From the NCBI GenBank assembly GCA_003993805.1, contig RSEF01000006.1, positions 27,773,918 through 27,837,917 of the forward strand: a DNA stretch of 64,000 nucleotides, read 5' to 3'. Both the position numbers and the translations under genes were made by a program. Origin of the DNA: Himantopus leucocephalus (taxonomy: Eukaryota > Chordata > Aves > Charadriiformes > Recurvirostridae). This document shows positions 1 to 12,281 of this stretch, piece by piece. Within the stretch, counting starts at the first letter, position 1. Each line of letters begins with the position of its first letter. The notes beneath the pieces were generated by a model. The model made no database searches. It saw only the letters and a program-made list of their open reading frames with translations, and was not told the DNA's origin.

Positions 1-1695
1 GGGAGGGAATTAGTAACTCAGATTCTCAAAATGGGCAACAGCTGAAGAAGTTTCTTCCCTGATAACCACTTTTCATCCTGGATGTCTTTGCTGATTCCCA
101 CAGCGTTTGAATTTAACAGCATTGCATTCAAGGTTTTGCTGGGCCTCAAACCTCCTATTTAAGCTGTGTTGCTCATGTTCATGATCATGTTCAAGATCAA
201 ATTTTAGATTTTAGACTCTGTTCTCAGTCCTTGTTGCTTTTGAATGCATAGGACATTAGAGATCATTTTCACACTGAACTGCAGAATATAATTAATGGAA
301 TGATTTCTGAGATACAGACTTAAAATCGTAATGTTTCTGAAGGCCACCACAACATTATCATATTGTGAGAACAACTTACCTAAAAACATTACACACATAG
401 ATGGCAATTATAAAAAGTCACTATTAGGAGAGCTCAAGCTTTTCCCCTGTAAATGGGAATATGCTCTTTCTCTGGACTGAAAGGAACAAGTGAAAAATAT
501 CAGCTGTGAAAAAGCACTATTTGATATTTAGAAGAAAAGTGCCATCACTAAATTACAACAAGGTCCAAACCTCAAGAGCAAAACCCAACCAAGTCAGTGA
601 GAAGTTTTTAAAATGTTTTTCCCCTAGTACTTCAATAATGTTTGGATCAGGTCTTCAGACTCATTCATTAGGTGTACAACTAGGGATTTTGGTGGTTGTG
701 AATCTCCACATACCCTTCCAGAAAGCCCTGGTCTCAGTGGATACATCTTCCGCCAGGTGAAATGGAAAATGGGAAGGACCAGAGTTTAATATGCTGAAAT
801 TCATTACAAATCTGGATAACATGTCTGCATTGTGCTTCTTGCAATGAAGTTTCTGCCAGTTGCCTTTCCCAGGTGTGTAGTGTGCAAATGTAGAGAGCTA
901 ACTGATGGAGGGCATGGACCGCTGGGCATGTGGGGTGCTTCTAATACTACTCAAGCATGGGCTTCAACTTTAGCTGAACCAGGAAGAAAACCACCCTGAA
1001 GGCACCAGCACTGCACTCAAGTGCATATCAAAACAGTCCAAATATAAACACAAAGCAAATTCCCACCTAAAAGCAACCTCTTTAGTACACTAAATTAATG
1101 TATATGGTTCCAATGTAAAATCTGAGATGGATTGTGAGATATGACCCATTTTGGTTTCTTCTAACTTGGAAAGTAACCATCCTTGTCCATAAGTCTTTGC
1201 ACAGACACTTTTCAGAAAACTATCTCCATTGATCCAGTTGGCTGAAAACTGAGCATAATTCCTCTCTCTATCCCCTGAAAGAGCAGCAAGGTAAGCTAAA
1301 GAATCCCACCAGCTCGAAATAGATTGATGCATATGTTCATTTTTCTCAGATTTTTCCTAAAGCCCACCTCGCAGGCAGAGATTCCCTTGGTTGTTCCTAA
1401 GAAGAACAATTTGCTATGGCACAGTAAGCAGCAATGTTTAGGCCAGGACAGATTGTTGGCCAGTGAGTAGGTGTGGGCATGCTGAAAACCATGTTTTTTC
1501 ACCCATATGGCCAACAGATGGAATAAGAGGAACTTTTTCAAAAGAAACACAAGTCATTTACGCTATGGCTGCTTGGAACAACAACAACAGATGATACCAG
1601 TCACTTCTCACCAGGCTCTTCATGCCCTCACAGCTCCTTCCAGATTACATTTCCTTCTTCCACTCCCTCCGTGATCATAGCAAGCTATAGATGTC
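1..1695. other. Unique non-coding sequence, no gene seen
   Basis: AT-leaning single-copy-looking DNA. Open frames of up to 84 codons occur on both strands, but none has a recognisable domain, a signal peptide or flanking splice sites in a consistent frame. On the - strand a good donor-like site (TTTAG then GTAAGT) lies near 379-386, without a convincing matching acceptor. I see no repeat family here. Confidence 0.6.
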
Positions 1696-1780
1696 CACAC
1701 ACACACACGCCAAAAAAAAAAAAAANAAAAAAAAAGAGAAGAAAGAAAAAAAAGAAAAAAGAAAAAAAAGAATAAAAGAG
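1696..1780. repeat. Simple repeat: (CA)n followed by A-rich tract with one N
   Basis: A short (CA)n run at 1696-1708 is followed by an A-rich tract of oligo-A blocks separated by single G residues. One undetermined base lies at 1726 inside the longest A run. The open frame read across it on the - strand (poly-Phe) is a product of the homopolymer, not a gene. Confidence 0.9.
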
Positions 1781-2736
1781 ATATATCCTTGGGGAAATGG
1801 TCACCAGGAGTACTTAACAATGAGATTAATTGCACAAAGATCTGAACAGTTATGTGAAAAATAAAATGTTGATATCTCTAAGTTTTCACCATAAAGCATG
1901 CCCTGCTTTTCAGGTTTAGGTGGATGGGGAATTTGGATACACTATGAAACAAGCAAAGCTTGAAGAATTTTCACATTTGGATTGTGGTTTGGTTATTCAT
2001 TATCTGTGTTTGTGGTCAAACCTAAATTTTCAGAACAGAACACCCTCCTAAATGAAAACCAATATTGATACTTTGGAATGTAAATATTTACTAGAGCCTA
2101 CTGCTTTAAAGTTACTGGTAAAGACTACTGAAGGGGAAATTTATCACATGAAGTAACAAATAGTGCAAAACTCATGACAATACATTTCAAACACATAATT
2201 CATCAAGTGATGAACGCTTATATTCAGGTCACATTCAAAGTGTTGTGATGACTGGTTTCAAACAAACCTGAGCTGAAGTGGAGATTGGCACCAGGAAAAG
2301 TGGTCGGTCTGGATCAGAAGTTCACATCTCAACTTTGGCCTTTCAACTTCTTAACTGGGTTTCAGTTCTGGATAAGACCCCACAGCAGACTGGTGGTAAT
2401 CCTCCACACTAATGCTTTCCCAGCCGTTCTCCAAGAGAAGTTATCAAAGATACTGGCTTTTAAGCAGCCAGGTATTTAGCATGGTCCTGAAAGGCCCACC
2501 AGTATCAAGCTCTCTCTTTCAAGGCACTGCACATATGCCAAAAAGGTGCCACATGTTGGGGGGGAAGATAGCTGTAAGCCAATTTTAGCCTAGGAACATA
2601 ACTCCTTACTCTCTCTCAGTCACCCATAAAGATAAACATGTTTTTCCAAGGGCAAATGACAGACCAGAATACCTTTAGTGATCACTTTTCTCCACTAACT
2701 AGCTTCCTAGGTTAAAATTAGCTTAATGAAATTTAG
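1781..2736. other. Unique non-coding sequence, no gene seen
   Basis: Unremarkable AT-rich sequence between the A-rich repeat and the CR1 copy. A 64-codon open frame at 2285-2479 shows no recognisable features. I see nothing else in it. Confidence 0.55.
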
Positions 2737-3034
2737 CCTCTTCACTTTTTTCAGTGGTGCCCAGTGATAGGACAAGAGGTAACAGGCACAAACTTGAACA
2801 TAGGAAATTCCATCTAAACATGAGGAGGAACTTCTTTACTTTGAGGGTGGCAGAGCACTGGCGCAGGCTACCCAGAGAGGTGGTGGAGTCTCCCACTCTG
2901 AAGATGTTCAAAACCCACCTGGACACCATCCTGTGCAAGCTGCTGTTGGTGACCCTGGCAGGGGGGCCGGACTAGATGATCTCCAGAGGTCCCTTCCAAC
3001 CTGTATCATCATTCTGTTATTCTGTCATTCTGTG
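2737..3034 (+). mobile_element. CR1 LINE, 3' end fragment (sense)
   Basis: This is the 5'-truncated 3' end of a CR1 retrotransposon (non-LTR LINE, reverse transcribed from its 3' end, usually 5'-truncated). The frame from 2754 is open to 2975 and ends in the typical C-terminal ORF2 residues, including the pattern [16 protein letters not shown]. It then reads into the 3' UTR with GGACTAGATGATCTCC and CCCTTCCAACC. The copy terminates in three octamer units, ATTCTGTT, ATTCTGTC and ATTCTGTG, at 3011-3034, the hallmark CR1 tail. The long surviving frame and close similarity to the copy at 25131 suggest the same, relatively young subfamily. It is a non-autonomous fossil: reverse transcriptase and endonuclease are absent. 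Confidence 0.95.
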
Positions 3035-4479
3035 TATTATCAGATCCCCCCATCATTCCTTCCTTATCAGAATATCTTTTCCCTTTGCACCAAAACCAGC
3101 ACAAATGAAGCCCACATCAACTTAAAGCACATAAGTTATCATGGACTTCTGCAGAACCACACAGAAACCTGTACCAAATTTCTTTTTGCATATTTATTTC
3201 CACTGAAGTGTTTACAAAACTCGTACATTTTATGTTAAAGCAGCATACAAAAAGACCACTTAGCGCATAACTGTTTCTTTATCTGTGCACACCGGAAAAT
3301 TATAAAAGTGTCGTTATACTTAGCACCAGCTGGTGATTTAGGGCACGATAAGTACTATGGAAAAACTAAGAACTCACCACCTTGGAGAGTTCAAAATGAT
3401 CAGGAAGTTTCTTCGCATACAACACGCGTAGTACAAGAGCATCTGTATTGGTTCAGAGCAGAGGTTCATCTTGCACAGTGTTGTGTTTCCAATAACAACC
3501 TGGTGTCTCTTACAGAGTGTAAGAAGAGAATATAAAGAACAGTATTCTCTTTTTATAAGCTCCCAGCTTTTAACGATTTACAGATCCAGTGACGGGCATG
3601 ATGTCTTTGCATTTAGCAGCCATTTTACAGTATTTTTATTATGCTTTTATAGTATCTTAGAAGCACAGGAGGATGCTTGGAACATATGAGAAGTTCAGCC
3701 TAAGTTCTTGACCAGAATAATTTGGGATATAGGAACAAACTCCTTTTGAGAATAAACTTCTGATTTTGTGGCCTATAAAACCTTTAGGAACGGGAAAAAT
3801 CCTTTTTTTTTGCCCTGTGCACAACCTGGCATCATGGAGACCAATACCAGATTCAAGCATTTGTGAACTATTGCAGTAAAAATATTAAGTCATTGTCCCT
3901 TGTAGAATTGTTCTCAAGTCCCAGATTCCTACAGCCAGGGAAAGAAATCATTCAGCTTTAGGAAACAGAATTTCTGTAGGTCAGATGTGAATAGAGAGGT
4001 GGAAAGAAGTACCCTCTTCTTGTGCTTCCAGGGGTCACCTTCTGGTCACTGTTGTCTTAGTTTTGTGAACAATAAGGAAGAGTTTATTTGCTTGAGAAAG
4101 ACTTGTTCATTTTTACTCTTGAGCTTCATGGGTCTCTTTCTCTGACCCACCCCGTCAAAAACTAATTCTCTGATTTTGCCAATTTAATTCTGAAATCCAA
4201 GGCTTTCACTTGAAATTCCCTTCCTCCACACATCTGGCCAAACGTTCCCACTTGCAGGTTATTTAAATAATGTAATTGGATCACATTTTCTCAGGCTGCT
4301 TTGGTGATTCTATCAGAAATGTGCAGGTCCCCATGGAGTTCTTTCTTATCTTTAGCAGGGAGAAATAAGTCTGACTTCTCTTACTCTTCTTAGTGTGGTT
4401 GAATCTTGGAAATCAGGAATAATCTGTGATTGCTCAGCACTGCTTTCCCTTCAACAGTGATTACAGGTTTTCTCAATTT
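3035..4479. other. Unique non-coding sequence, no gene seen
   Basis: Follows directly on the CR1 tail. Open frames of 60-100 codons are present on both strands (the longest, 2933-3238, starts inside the CR1 and runs out of it), with no domain similarity I can recognise. No structured repeat is visible. Confidence 0.55.
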
Positions 4480-5030
4480 TAGTCACCAAACCTGAACACT
4501 CTGCTGCGAGCAAGGTCTTCGTTCCCCAAGCCTTCTAGCAATAACACTATCTTCTTCAATTTATACCACATTTCTCTTACAAGACTACCTAAAATACTTG
4601 TGGTATCCTGAAGTGCACCTGAACACAGGCTGTTTTTTTATTTTTTAATTTATTTTTTACCTTCAGTTAAACTCCCAAGTCTCTTCTCTTCTGAAAGATA
4701 CCTTATTTTTCTTCACATTGCTGCATATTTTTATTCTGCTGTTATCTATATTAAGCTGCTTTCCAAACTTGCAGGCATTGGAATTAATCTAGAATCCATC
4801 ATCTGCATGTTGCAAAATTTCAATTATTCATTCCTATGTGTTTTTTTTTTCTTTTTCTTTTTTTTTTTTGTTTTTGCATCATCTCTGACTTGAGATTTTA
4901 CCTTTTGGCTGCTGGCATGCAAGTCATTTACTCAGTTAATAAAATCCTGGGAAGTCCTGCACTGATCTCCATAGTACTTCATGTTTTCTTTTGGTTTGGC
5001 ATGTTCCCTTTCACCATGAAGTCACACTGT
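4480..5030 (-). mobile_element. Ancient degraded CR1-like LINE tract (antisense)
   Basis: On the + strand several phrases follow the order seen in antisense 3' regions of old amniote CR1 elements. These are a 'caccaaacctgaacactc' segment, 'aactcccaagtctcttctc' near 4670, a 'catcatctgcatgttgcaaa' phrase near 4800, and 'gcaagtcatttactcagttaataaa' near 4918. Each is diverged and the tract is broken by a T-rich stretch at 4841-4870, so the boundaries are approximate. No reading frame survives. The assignment rests on remembered phrase order, not on an alignment. An unrelated AT-rich sequence is the alternative. Confidence 0.4.
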
Positions 5031-6269
5031 CCCTGAGCAGATTCAGAGAAGCTATTGAACCAGAGGGGAAAAAGAGAAGGGAAAATCAAAGAGAGAAACT
5101 CAATAGCTATGCATGGTTACTTGCTTGATAATTTCACACCACCCCCTAGTTCTTCAGCCAGAAGTAGGTTAGACCAGTATCAGACATGCATTGCCTTCCT
5201 TTATGCTATTGCATCAGTTCTCAGAGAGCTGTATTTAAGGAGCCACAGAATCTGCTCACACTTTTGCAAACCAACAAACTATTGCATCTTAAGTTCCCAC
5301 CTCCAGCCAGCACATAGTAATTGGGAAGCTGACTTCTAGCTCAACCCAGTTATGAGACAAAACAAGTTTCCTGTAACTGGACTCGAACTGTCTCAGTTTG
5401 CAATTGGGCTGTGCCGAGAGCATCTGTGTGGATTGGTACTGTGTCTCAACTCATGTCCACAGATGCAGCAAACTGATAACTTGCAACCGTGGGAACACCA
5501 GGCCCAGACCAGAGCGCGCTAGCAGTCTGGCATTGCTTGTTATAACATTTGCTTTCGTCTAAAGGAAACAGTCTTTAAGTACACAAACCCATTAAATGGA
5601 CAGTCTCACAGAAGCCTTAACAAAGAATTATATGGCAGGAACCAGTACCATATTTCAGGAGAAAACTATCCAGTGTATATATTTAATTGAGACTATCTGT
5701 GCAACAGGGTACTCTGCATTCAGAAAGCAGTGAAAGCTTTTGGTTACCAATCCAATATGCAGCAGCACAGAACTTCCCTGTAACTTTGTGGTGTTAGACT
5801 AAGTGCAGCTGCAATTGTTTTTTCTGAAAAAACTATCACCACACTGAGTTTGCTGCATTGCTCATAGGTAATGTGCAAGCAGGGCACCACGACCAAAATC
5901 TGTGTTATATCAAGATAACACTGCAATGTGCTGAAATACAACAGTGTATTTCATATGCTCAGATGTCAGAAACAGACAAGAAAAAGTGCTAGCCCACCTT
6001 CTGGATTATTATGAATCCAGTTCAAATATAGCCAAACCCTTATGAGTCCCCTTGTAGATTTATAATATAGACAATTATATTAAAAATACAAAAATATTTA
6101 AAAAGTTGTAGTATAAATTAGAAGTGTTTTACAAGGAAGATGGAGAAAAAAGGATTTTACCATAATATTCTAAAAGCTCACTTATTCCTTCCCTCCCAGA
6201 TATTGTAAATATTTCTTTTCTATTTGAACCGGTGTAGATGGGTGCTAGCTAAGCATTTAGAATCCTAGA
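5031..6269. other. Unique non-coding sequence, no gene seen
   Basis: No repeat family recognised. A 94-codon open frame at 5055-5339 has ordinary composition and no motif. There is a small GC-rich patch with AGCGCGCT near 5513, flanked by CCAGAC and GTCTGG, but I see no further structure. Confidence 0.5.
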
Positions 6270-6490
6270 CTCATAGAATCAGAATCATCTAGTTTGGAAG
6301 GGACCTTTAAGATCACCGAGTCCAACCATTAACCTAACACTGCCAAAACCACCACTCAACCATGTCCCTAAGCACCACGTCTACCTGGCTTTTAAATACC
6401 TCCAGGGATGGTGATTCGTCTACTTCCCTGGATGGCCTATTCCAATGTTTGATAACCCTTTCTGTGAAGAAATTTTTCCTATTTGATTTG
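6270..6490 (-). mobile_element. CR1 LINE, 3' end fragment (antisense)
   Basis: The + strand opens with degenerate octamer units (catagaat, cagaat). It continues with the standard antisense CR1 phrases 'agtttggaagggacct', 'gatcaccgagtccaacc' and 'gaagaaatttttcct'. On the - strand the frame gives a typical CR1 ORF2 C-terminus with SLEVFKSQVDVVLRDMV. The subfamily differs from the copies at 2737 and 25131: its 3' UTR contains the 'accactcaaccatgtccctaagcacc' block. It is 5'-truncated, so it ends in the terminal ORF2 codons. Confidence 0.93.
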
Positions 6491-9000
6491 CCATCCAACA
6501 AAAACTGACTTTCTTGAGAGCAGAAAGATACACTATAGCCTTCCTTTCCAGAAATGCCCATCCTTTAATCATAAGTCTCCACTTTATTGCCTATTACTTC
6601 TTCTTTCCTTCCTTCCTCCCCGAAAGTGCAACCCCAGGCGGTCAGACTGGAGAACGGAGACACTCCAGTGGCGTGTTGTCTCCGTGACTTGCATGGGTAC
6701 CACTGGCTGTAGAAACTAGTGTTCCTTTACTGAAACACATGGATGATTCAGCTACGCTCTGGAAGATCTGTCATGTTTTTGGCACAACATATGCTTTCTC
6801 TATGTTAGAAACTGTACTTATGAAGTAACATGAAACCTTTATATACCTGCCTATGGTTTGGGAGAGAGGTGGAAAAAAGAAGTGAAAGCTTTTGATTTTT
6901 AGAATAATAGCATTTTCTTAATCCTTTGCCTCACCAATGCATCACATGATCAAGAAACAGATGCAAAGTAAAGGAATTAAATGTTTAGAGCACACATGTA
7001 GCAAGTGTTAGACAAGCATTTCAATTAATCATAACAGGATATTAAAAGAGTTATCAGCATAGCAATAACGATTGCATATTTATAGAAATATTTTCATTAT
7101 CAGTGATTTGGATTTAACCCTTGGCCGGCAAAGCAAAACACCACCTAGTAGAGATGTATCTCAGGTTAGGATTCAGTGGCAAAGACCCTTCATTGGCGTC
7201 AGCAGTTGCCTCTCTGACTCTTCTTAATAGTGGTTTTCTGTCCAACCAAGGCAGAAAGTAGAAGGATGGGCTTAATTCACTCTGCAGTTTTCCTCAACAT
7301 GTTGACAGTCATTTTCCTCGATCCTTGAAGATTAGGATGACTGAATGCTTTCTGTGCGGGACAAATATACTTAAGAAACTCACTAGACCACATATTTCAA
7401 GGGCTGATATGCTGCTTACTGTCTTGGTAAATGTGTTTCACAGCTCTGGAAGAATGTCTTTTTTTACTGCTGGTATCCGAAGCAAACCTATATATTTGGT
7501 GACCCCATATCTTTAAAGGGATACATGCCAAGGCCAGTGCCATCTCCCTTAACTCCAACACAGGGAAGCAATTTTCTCTGGGGTGTTGCATGTTATGTTT
7601 GCCCGGATGCTTGTACAGAACCCAGACTGTACATAACTACTGTCCTTTTTCTGATTGGAGTGAAGCAATGCAATGAGAAATGCAGTGTAATATGCAGAAA
7701 GATCCATCATGTCACTGGAAGGGCATAAACCAGCAGCGGCCACTGTGGGGTGGATGGGAGGTTATTGTATTCTAAAGGCAGGCTTGCCACTCATCCCCTG
7801 TACATGAGAACAAGTGTGTATGCACACAGCTGTAATGGCAAATACTGCCTCTGTGAGCTGACAACATGCCTCTTTCCTTGAATTTCACTTCACTAGATTG
7901 CCCAGAGAATATAGATCTATATTATGTATCAGCAGCTACCAAAGTTCAGCTTTCCGTGCTGGTTTCTGTGCTGACAGCAAACAGGACAGAAGTGGGAAAG
8001 TCACCACTTACCTCAGGCAGGTAAGATCCTTATTCTAAGTTATTCCCAACTTCTGAATCAAGCGAGCTATCTCCAGAGAGGTGATTCATACTCCTACAAG
8101 TTTTTGATATTGTACTCCATTATTGTATCAACTGATGAATCCTAAAAAAGCATAGCAAAATTCAAGTCATACATAATTTTAAGTACCCAGCAAGGTAATC
8201 CTCTGAAAGTAAGTGCCCAAACTCCCTGCATGATAAATGGAGCGAAACACTTCAAATGCCTCTTGAAGAAAGTCCCGTCTACCAAAACCTCCTACTTCCC
8301 AATGCTATATGTACTTACCTTTTGTGTGGTGTGTGATTTATATTGCTTCCTCCTGAGATTCAAAGAGACAAACATGAAGAAAAATGAGCCTGTCATACAA
8401 AGCACCTAGATTTTCAAAAGCAACAACAATTAGCAACCACTCCCCACCCCAGGCTGCTCAAATTTGTCCATTTGGCTATTGGTGGCATTCAGCTTGAGCT
8501 GGACAATGGTGCAGCTTCTGTACTGCGTTAATCTATCATCGCCTGTGTGAAGCAGAAGGCACAGATTGATGGGTGTCTCAGGAACTGCTGTAGAAAGATG
8601 CTACATGCATCCCTTAATTCCACTTAATGTGCTCCAGTGGGTCTGTTGTACTCTTCCACAGATTAGTGAAAAATGAAGTGGTTTTGTAGTTCTTTTCCTT
8701 GAGAATCAATGAGGCTGATTTGGCAATGGTGTCCCTGATGGAGTAAGAACATTTGCAATGTCAAGGATGAAATATTTAAGCTCCCATGGAAAGCACTTCA
8801 GAAACAATCTTTTATTTACTTAATGTTATCCAGATTTCCCTCTGAATTCACAGACTGAGATTTGAGTTTAAGCGATGTCCTAAAACGCTACTCATTGGAT
8901 ATTTATTCCCTCCAAATCCGGTCCTGAAACAGGAATGTTTCACGGCACTTTGTTTTCTTCAGCGTGACTGATAAATTAGGGGAAAAGAAGCGCATGTACA
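6491..9000. other. Unique non-coding sequence, with splice-donor-like sites
   Basis: No recognisable gene. Open frames of 60-78 codons are scattered on both strands without domains. Two local features stand out. At 8007-8025 a perfect 7-bp inverted repeat (CTTACCT / AGGTAAG) presents a strong 5' splice-site consensus on both strands. At 8311-8352 a - strand donor (AAAAG then GTAAGTAC) lies 34 bases downstream of an acceptor-like CAG. Both could be chance. The rest looks unique. Confidence 0.5.
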
Positions 9001-9071
9001 TACATGTTACACATAAATACATTTTGGCTTAAATAAATACATGTATGTGTATATATGCATAATAAAACATA
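9000..9071. repeat. Degenerate TA/TG/CATA low-complexity stretch
   Basis: Alternating pyrimidine-purine sequence built from acatg, catgtatgtg, tatatatgcat and aaataaatac units. It looks like an eroded microsatellite, with no function visible. Confidence 0.7.
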
Positions 9072-12000
9072 TGCATCTTAATTTATATTTATCTCTAAGG
9101 AAAGAGTCCCATCCAGGCTTCTACACAGAATGCATTTATGAATGAAAAAAAAAATCAAATTAATTGCATCTGTAGGGATTTTAATTCTTTTTTTTTTTTT
9201 GCACAAGTCTTCCATTTTATGCTATGTGTCCTGAATTATTTGTTGCTTCTAAATCAGGAAAATACTCACTCTTCAAATTAGTTAAAGAAACTTTGTCACG
9301 TTCACAGTGAAGCCCACACTTCTTTCCAGTTTTTGAGAACTATATCAGGGATTGATTTTATTACTTCTCCAAGTAATAGATGTATTGACAGTGTAATATA
9401 CCATATAGGTGATTTTTTGTGCCAATGAAGTTGGAATAAACCTGAAAATAAAAACTTCATGAGAAGGACAAATAGAATAGTTTTTTTCTAATGAGGTCAG
9501 ACATACAGCAGGGCAAAGCAAGAGTGAAGAGAGTAAACTGGCCATGAATCTCCAGACAGAATGATACTGAAGTGAGCAACCATCTATCCTCTGTAAGATA
9601 GCTTTAAACTACTGCTTGACATCCAGGATCATCAAGCTTGGGAGAGTCTGACTTAAACACCAGGTTTATTTCAAAGCAAAAGGGAAAAGTTTTAGTGCCC
9701 TTCATGCAATGTCTGATGATGGTATCAGATGCATCTGTTGAATTAGCCATTTTTTAATATAAAAGTTCCTAAATTATTAACTTTTTTCTAAAGTGATATT
9801 TGATGGGAAAAGTAATATCTGTATGAAGTATTAAGTGTTTCTTATGAAAGAGCTATATAAATCTGACAGAGCATAATAATTATGTTGTCAAATATACAGG
9901 ATTCCATTTTCCCTGAACTATCTAGACCACCAAATTTCAGAGACTTTCAGGGACTATCATCAGGATAGCAAGATTTATTTTGTCTCCAAAGGCTCAGAAG
10001 ACACTTTTGCTGAAAACACACACATCTAACAGTTAATTCTTTTTTTTCCAGTACTGCTGCAGTTAGTTAGATTTTGAATGATGGCTTTCTCTGATCACAG
10101 GCAGGGAAATATTAGCTGGTGTTTATGCATTCTTGTGTTATCAGCTTACCCAAGAGAAAAGTTGTTTGTGGTTTGCAGACGATAGACTAGAAGATCCTCA
10201 CAGTATGCACCCACTTGCAGCATGCAAATGCCCACTGCATCTCTGGGTCCCTTCCCAAACTCCCTGCAGCCAATGAGATTCCTTCATTTGAAATGAGAAG
10301 CCTCTTTTGTGCAATAGTGTGTCCAGGTGATGATGGAATTTTACCTTTATAGTACAATTTAACTGACTCACTATCACGCTTATTTAAGGAACGTGTGGGC
10401 AACTAATATCCCAAGTTATCTATCTACCTTTATCCCACTGAGGAGTTAACATGTCCATCTCAAAAACTCCAAATTAGACACGGACAGATGCATTTTTATC
10501 AAGGACTGCCTAACTGGATTGCTAGATGAGTTACGGTAGCTATGGGAACTATCATTTTAAATTGTCTTGGATTTCTGCATGTTAATTTTCAGCCAGAACA
10601 TTGCATTACAGGAAGTTTTTGCATTAACTATTTTAAGAAGTTGTGCAAATCATTAATTCCTTCATTTCTGTCATTTATATTGAAATTTAAATCCTTTTCC
10701 TACAAGATTTATCTAGAAGACTTTAATTTGTAAATGTCTTCAACACAACTGGGTAGTGACTTACAATCTCTTCTCGGCCATCAAGGAAATGAAAGGAACA
10801 TGTGTTTAAGTACTGAAATAAGGATTCATTCTGAGATGAACCCGCAGCATCAGTTTTAGTTCAGCAGAGCTGAACTTTACTACCTTATCTTTGGCCTTGC
10901 TTTTGGACATTATCAGGCTAGTATTTCTAATGTCTTCATAAAATTAGAAGGATCTAGTAAGCTCCAATCAAAAATTTCTTCTAGTAGACATTTGGGGTCA
11001 TAAAAGCATAAGGCAATACCATAAATGTGAAAAGACATCACTGAAGAAATGACAGAAAGTCAGTGTCTTCAGAAACTGCCCTCCAAGGATAAGCTCTCTT
11101 TTACTCTCCCTAAAGACAGTTCAATTTTGATAGCTAGAGATACCTCAGATCTTCCCAGGTTAATTACCATTTCTGAGACTACAACAGCTAACTAGTCATG
11201 AAATACCCACTGTGTCAACTGCTTCCTCATCCTCCATTTAACTTAATTGCAACTGAATTCTCATTGTACATAATGTTCAAAATGCACAGCTCTCACTAGT
11301 ATCACAAAATTCTATGTACATCAAATAAGAAGACATCAATCACATCTTAATTTCATATTCAGGTAAATTTAATAAACCATCTCCCTGAGATGACAGTTTG
11401 TGGGGCAAAAAAGAGTCTGAATTAATCTACTTCCTGCAGAGTAAAACCACTTAAGTAGGTACACGTCATGTCAGCATTTACAAAAAACTGTCAAATTGTC
11501 AGTTCCACTAATAACTTGACAAAACAATTTATGTTTCTGGAATCTAATGGTATGATTTTTGGTCTCTTGGATCTTGAAATTACACCTATTTAGATTAAAA
11601 ATAGCAAGATAAAATTCTCTAAACTTGCCTTCAGCCTTATTTAACAAAAGCTTCCATCGTGCTTCGGATTTCTAAACAATTACAATAATGGATATCCCTA
11701 CTTTCATAGTAATTCACATTGCAATTACCATTGCACAGTCAACAGTTGCTATTAATAACCATAAGCGGTGATTTTTTTCCTTCTGTGTGACAAATGCGAA
11801 ATCATCACAAAAGCATGATAGGACACCCTTTATTGCCAAGCTCTGTATCGCTCTGTATAATATAAGAGAAGACTAAGTGTCCACAACAGCGGTCTGTCTC
11901 TAGAAGGCAGCATCTGAGACAGCATCTGCAGTAACTTCTTAAAACAGAGTTAATCTCCTGATCAGCCTCACTTACAGAATTTTGATTTAAATCACCACAT

Positions 12001-12258
12001 AGCCTTGGAGCATGTGAATTAGACTCCTTTAGCATGAAACTAAGCTGCTAATAGGCTCTCAGCTCATGGGACACCATTAAAGCTGATCCAAAGTAAAACT
12101 CCCTGAAATGCCCGCAAGATCTACATAACTTTTCAGCACCGTTTCCCTCTACAGAGCTACCCTTCTTGCAGCACACTGCTTGCTAGTGAACAGCTTCTCC
12201 AGCATGTTTTCTTGACACTTATACCACAGAAAGAGAATGCCCCATCTTGTCATGGCTG
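9072..12258. other. Unique non-coding sequence, no gene seen
   Basis: AT-rich. It contains a poly-T run near 9188-9201 and short oligo-T tracts. A strong pyrimidine tract ending in CAG near 10050 resembles a 3' splice site, but no good donor follows within a reasonable distance. No repeat family recognised. Confidence 0.5.
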
Positions 12259-12281
12259 TTTGTGTGTGTCTATGTGTGTGG
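12259..12281. repeat. Short (TG)n microsatellite
   Basis: Interrupted TG dinucleotides: two blocks of about four units separated by TCTA. Confidence 0.8.
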
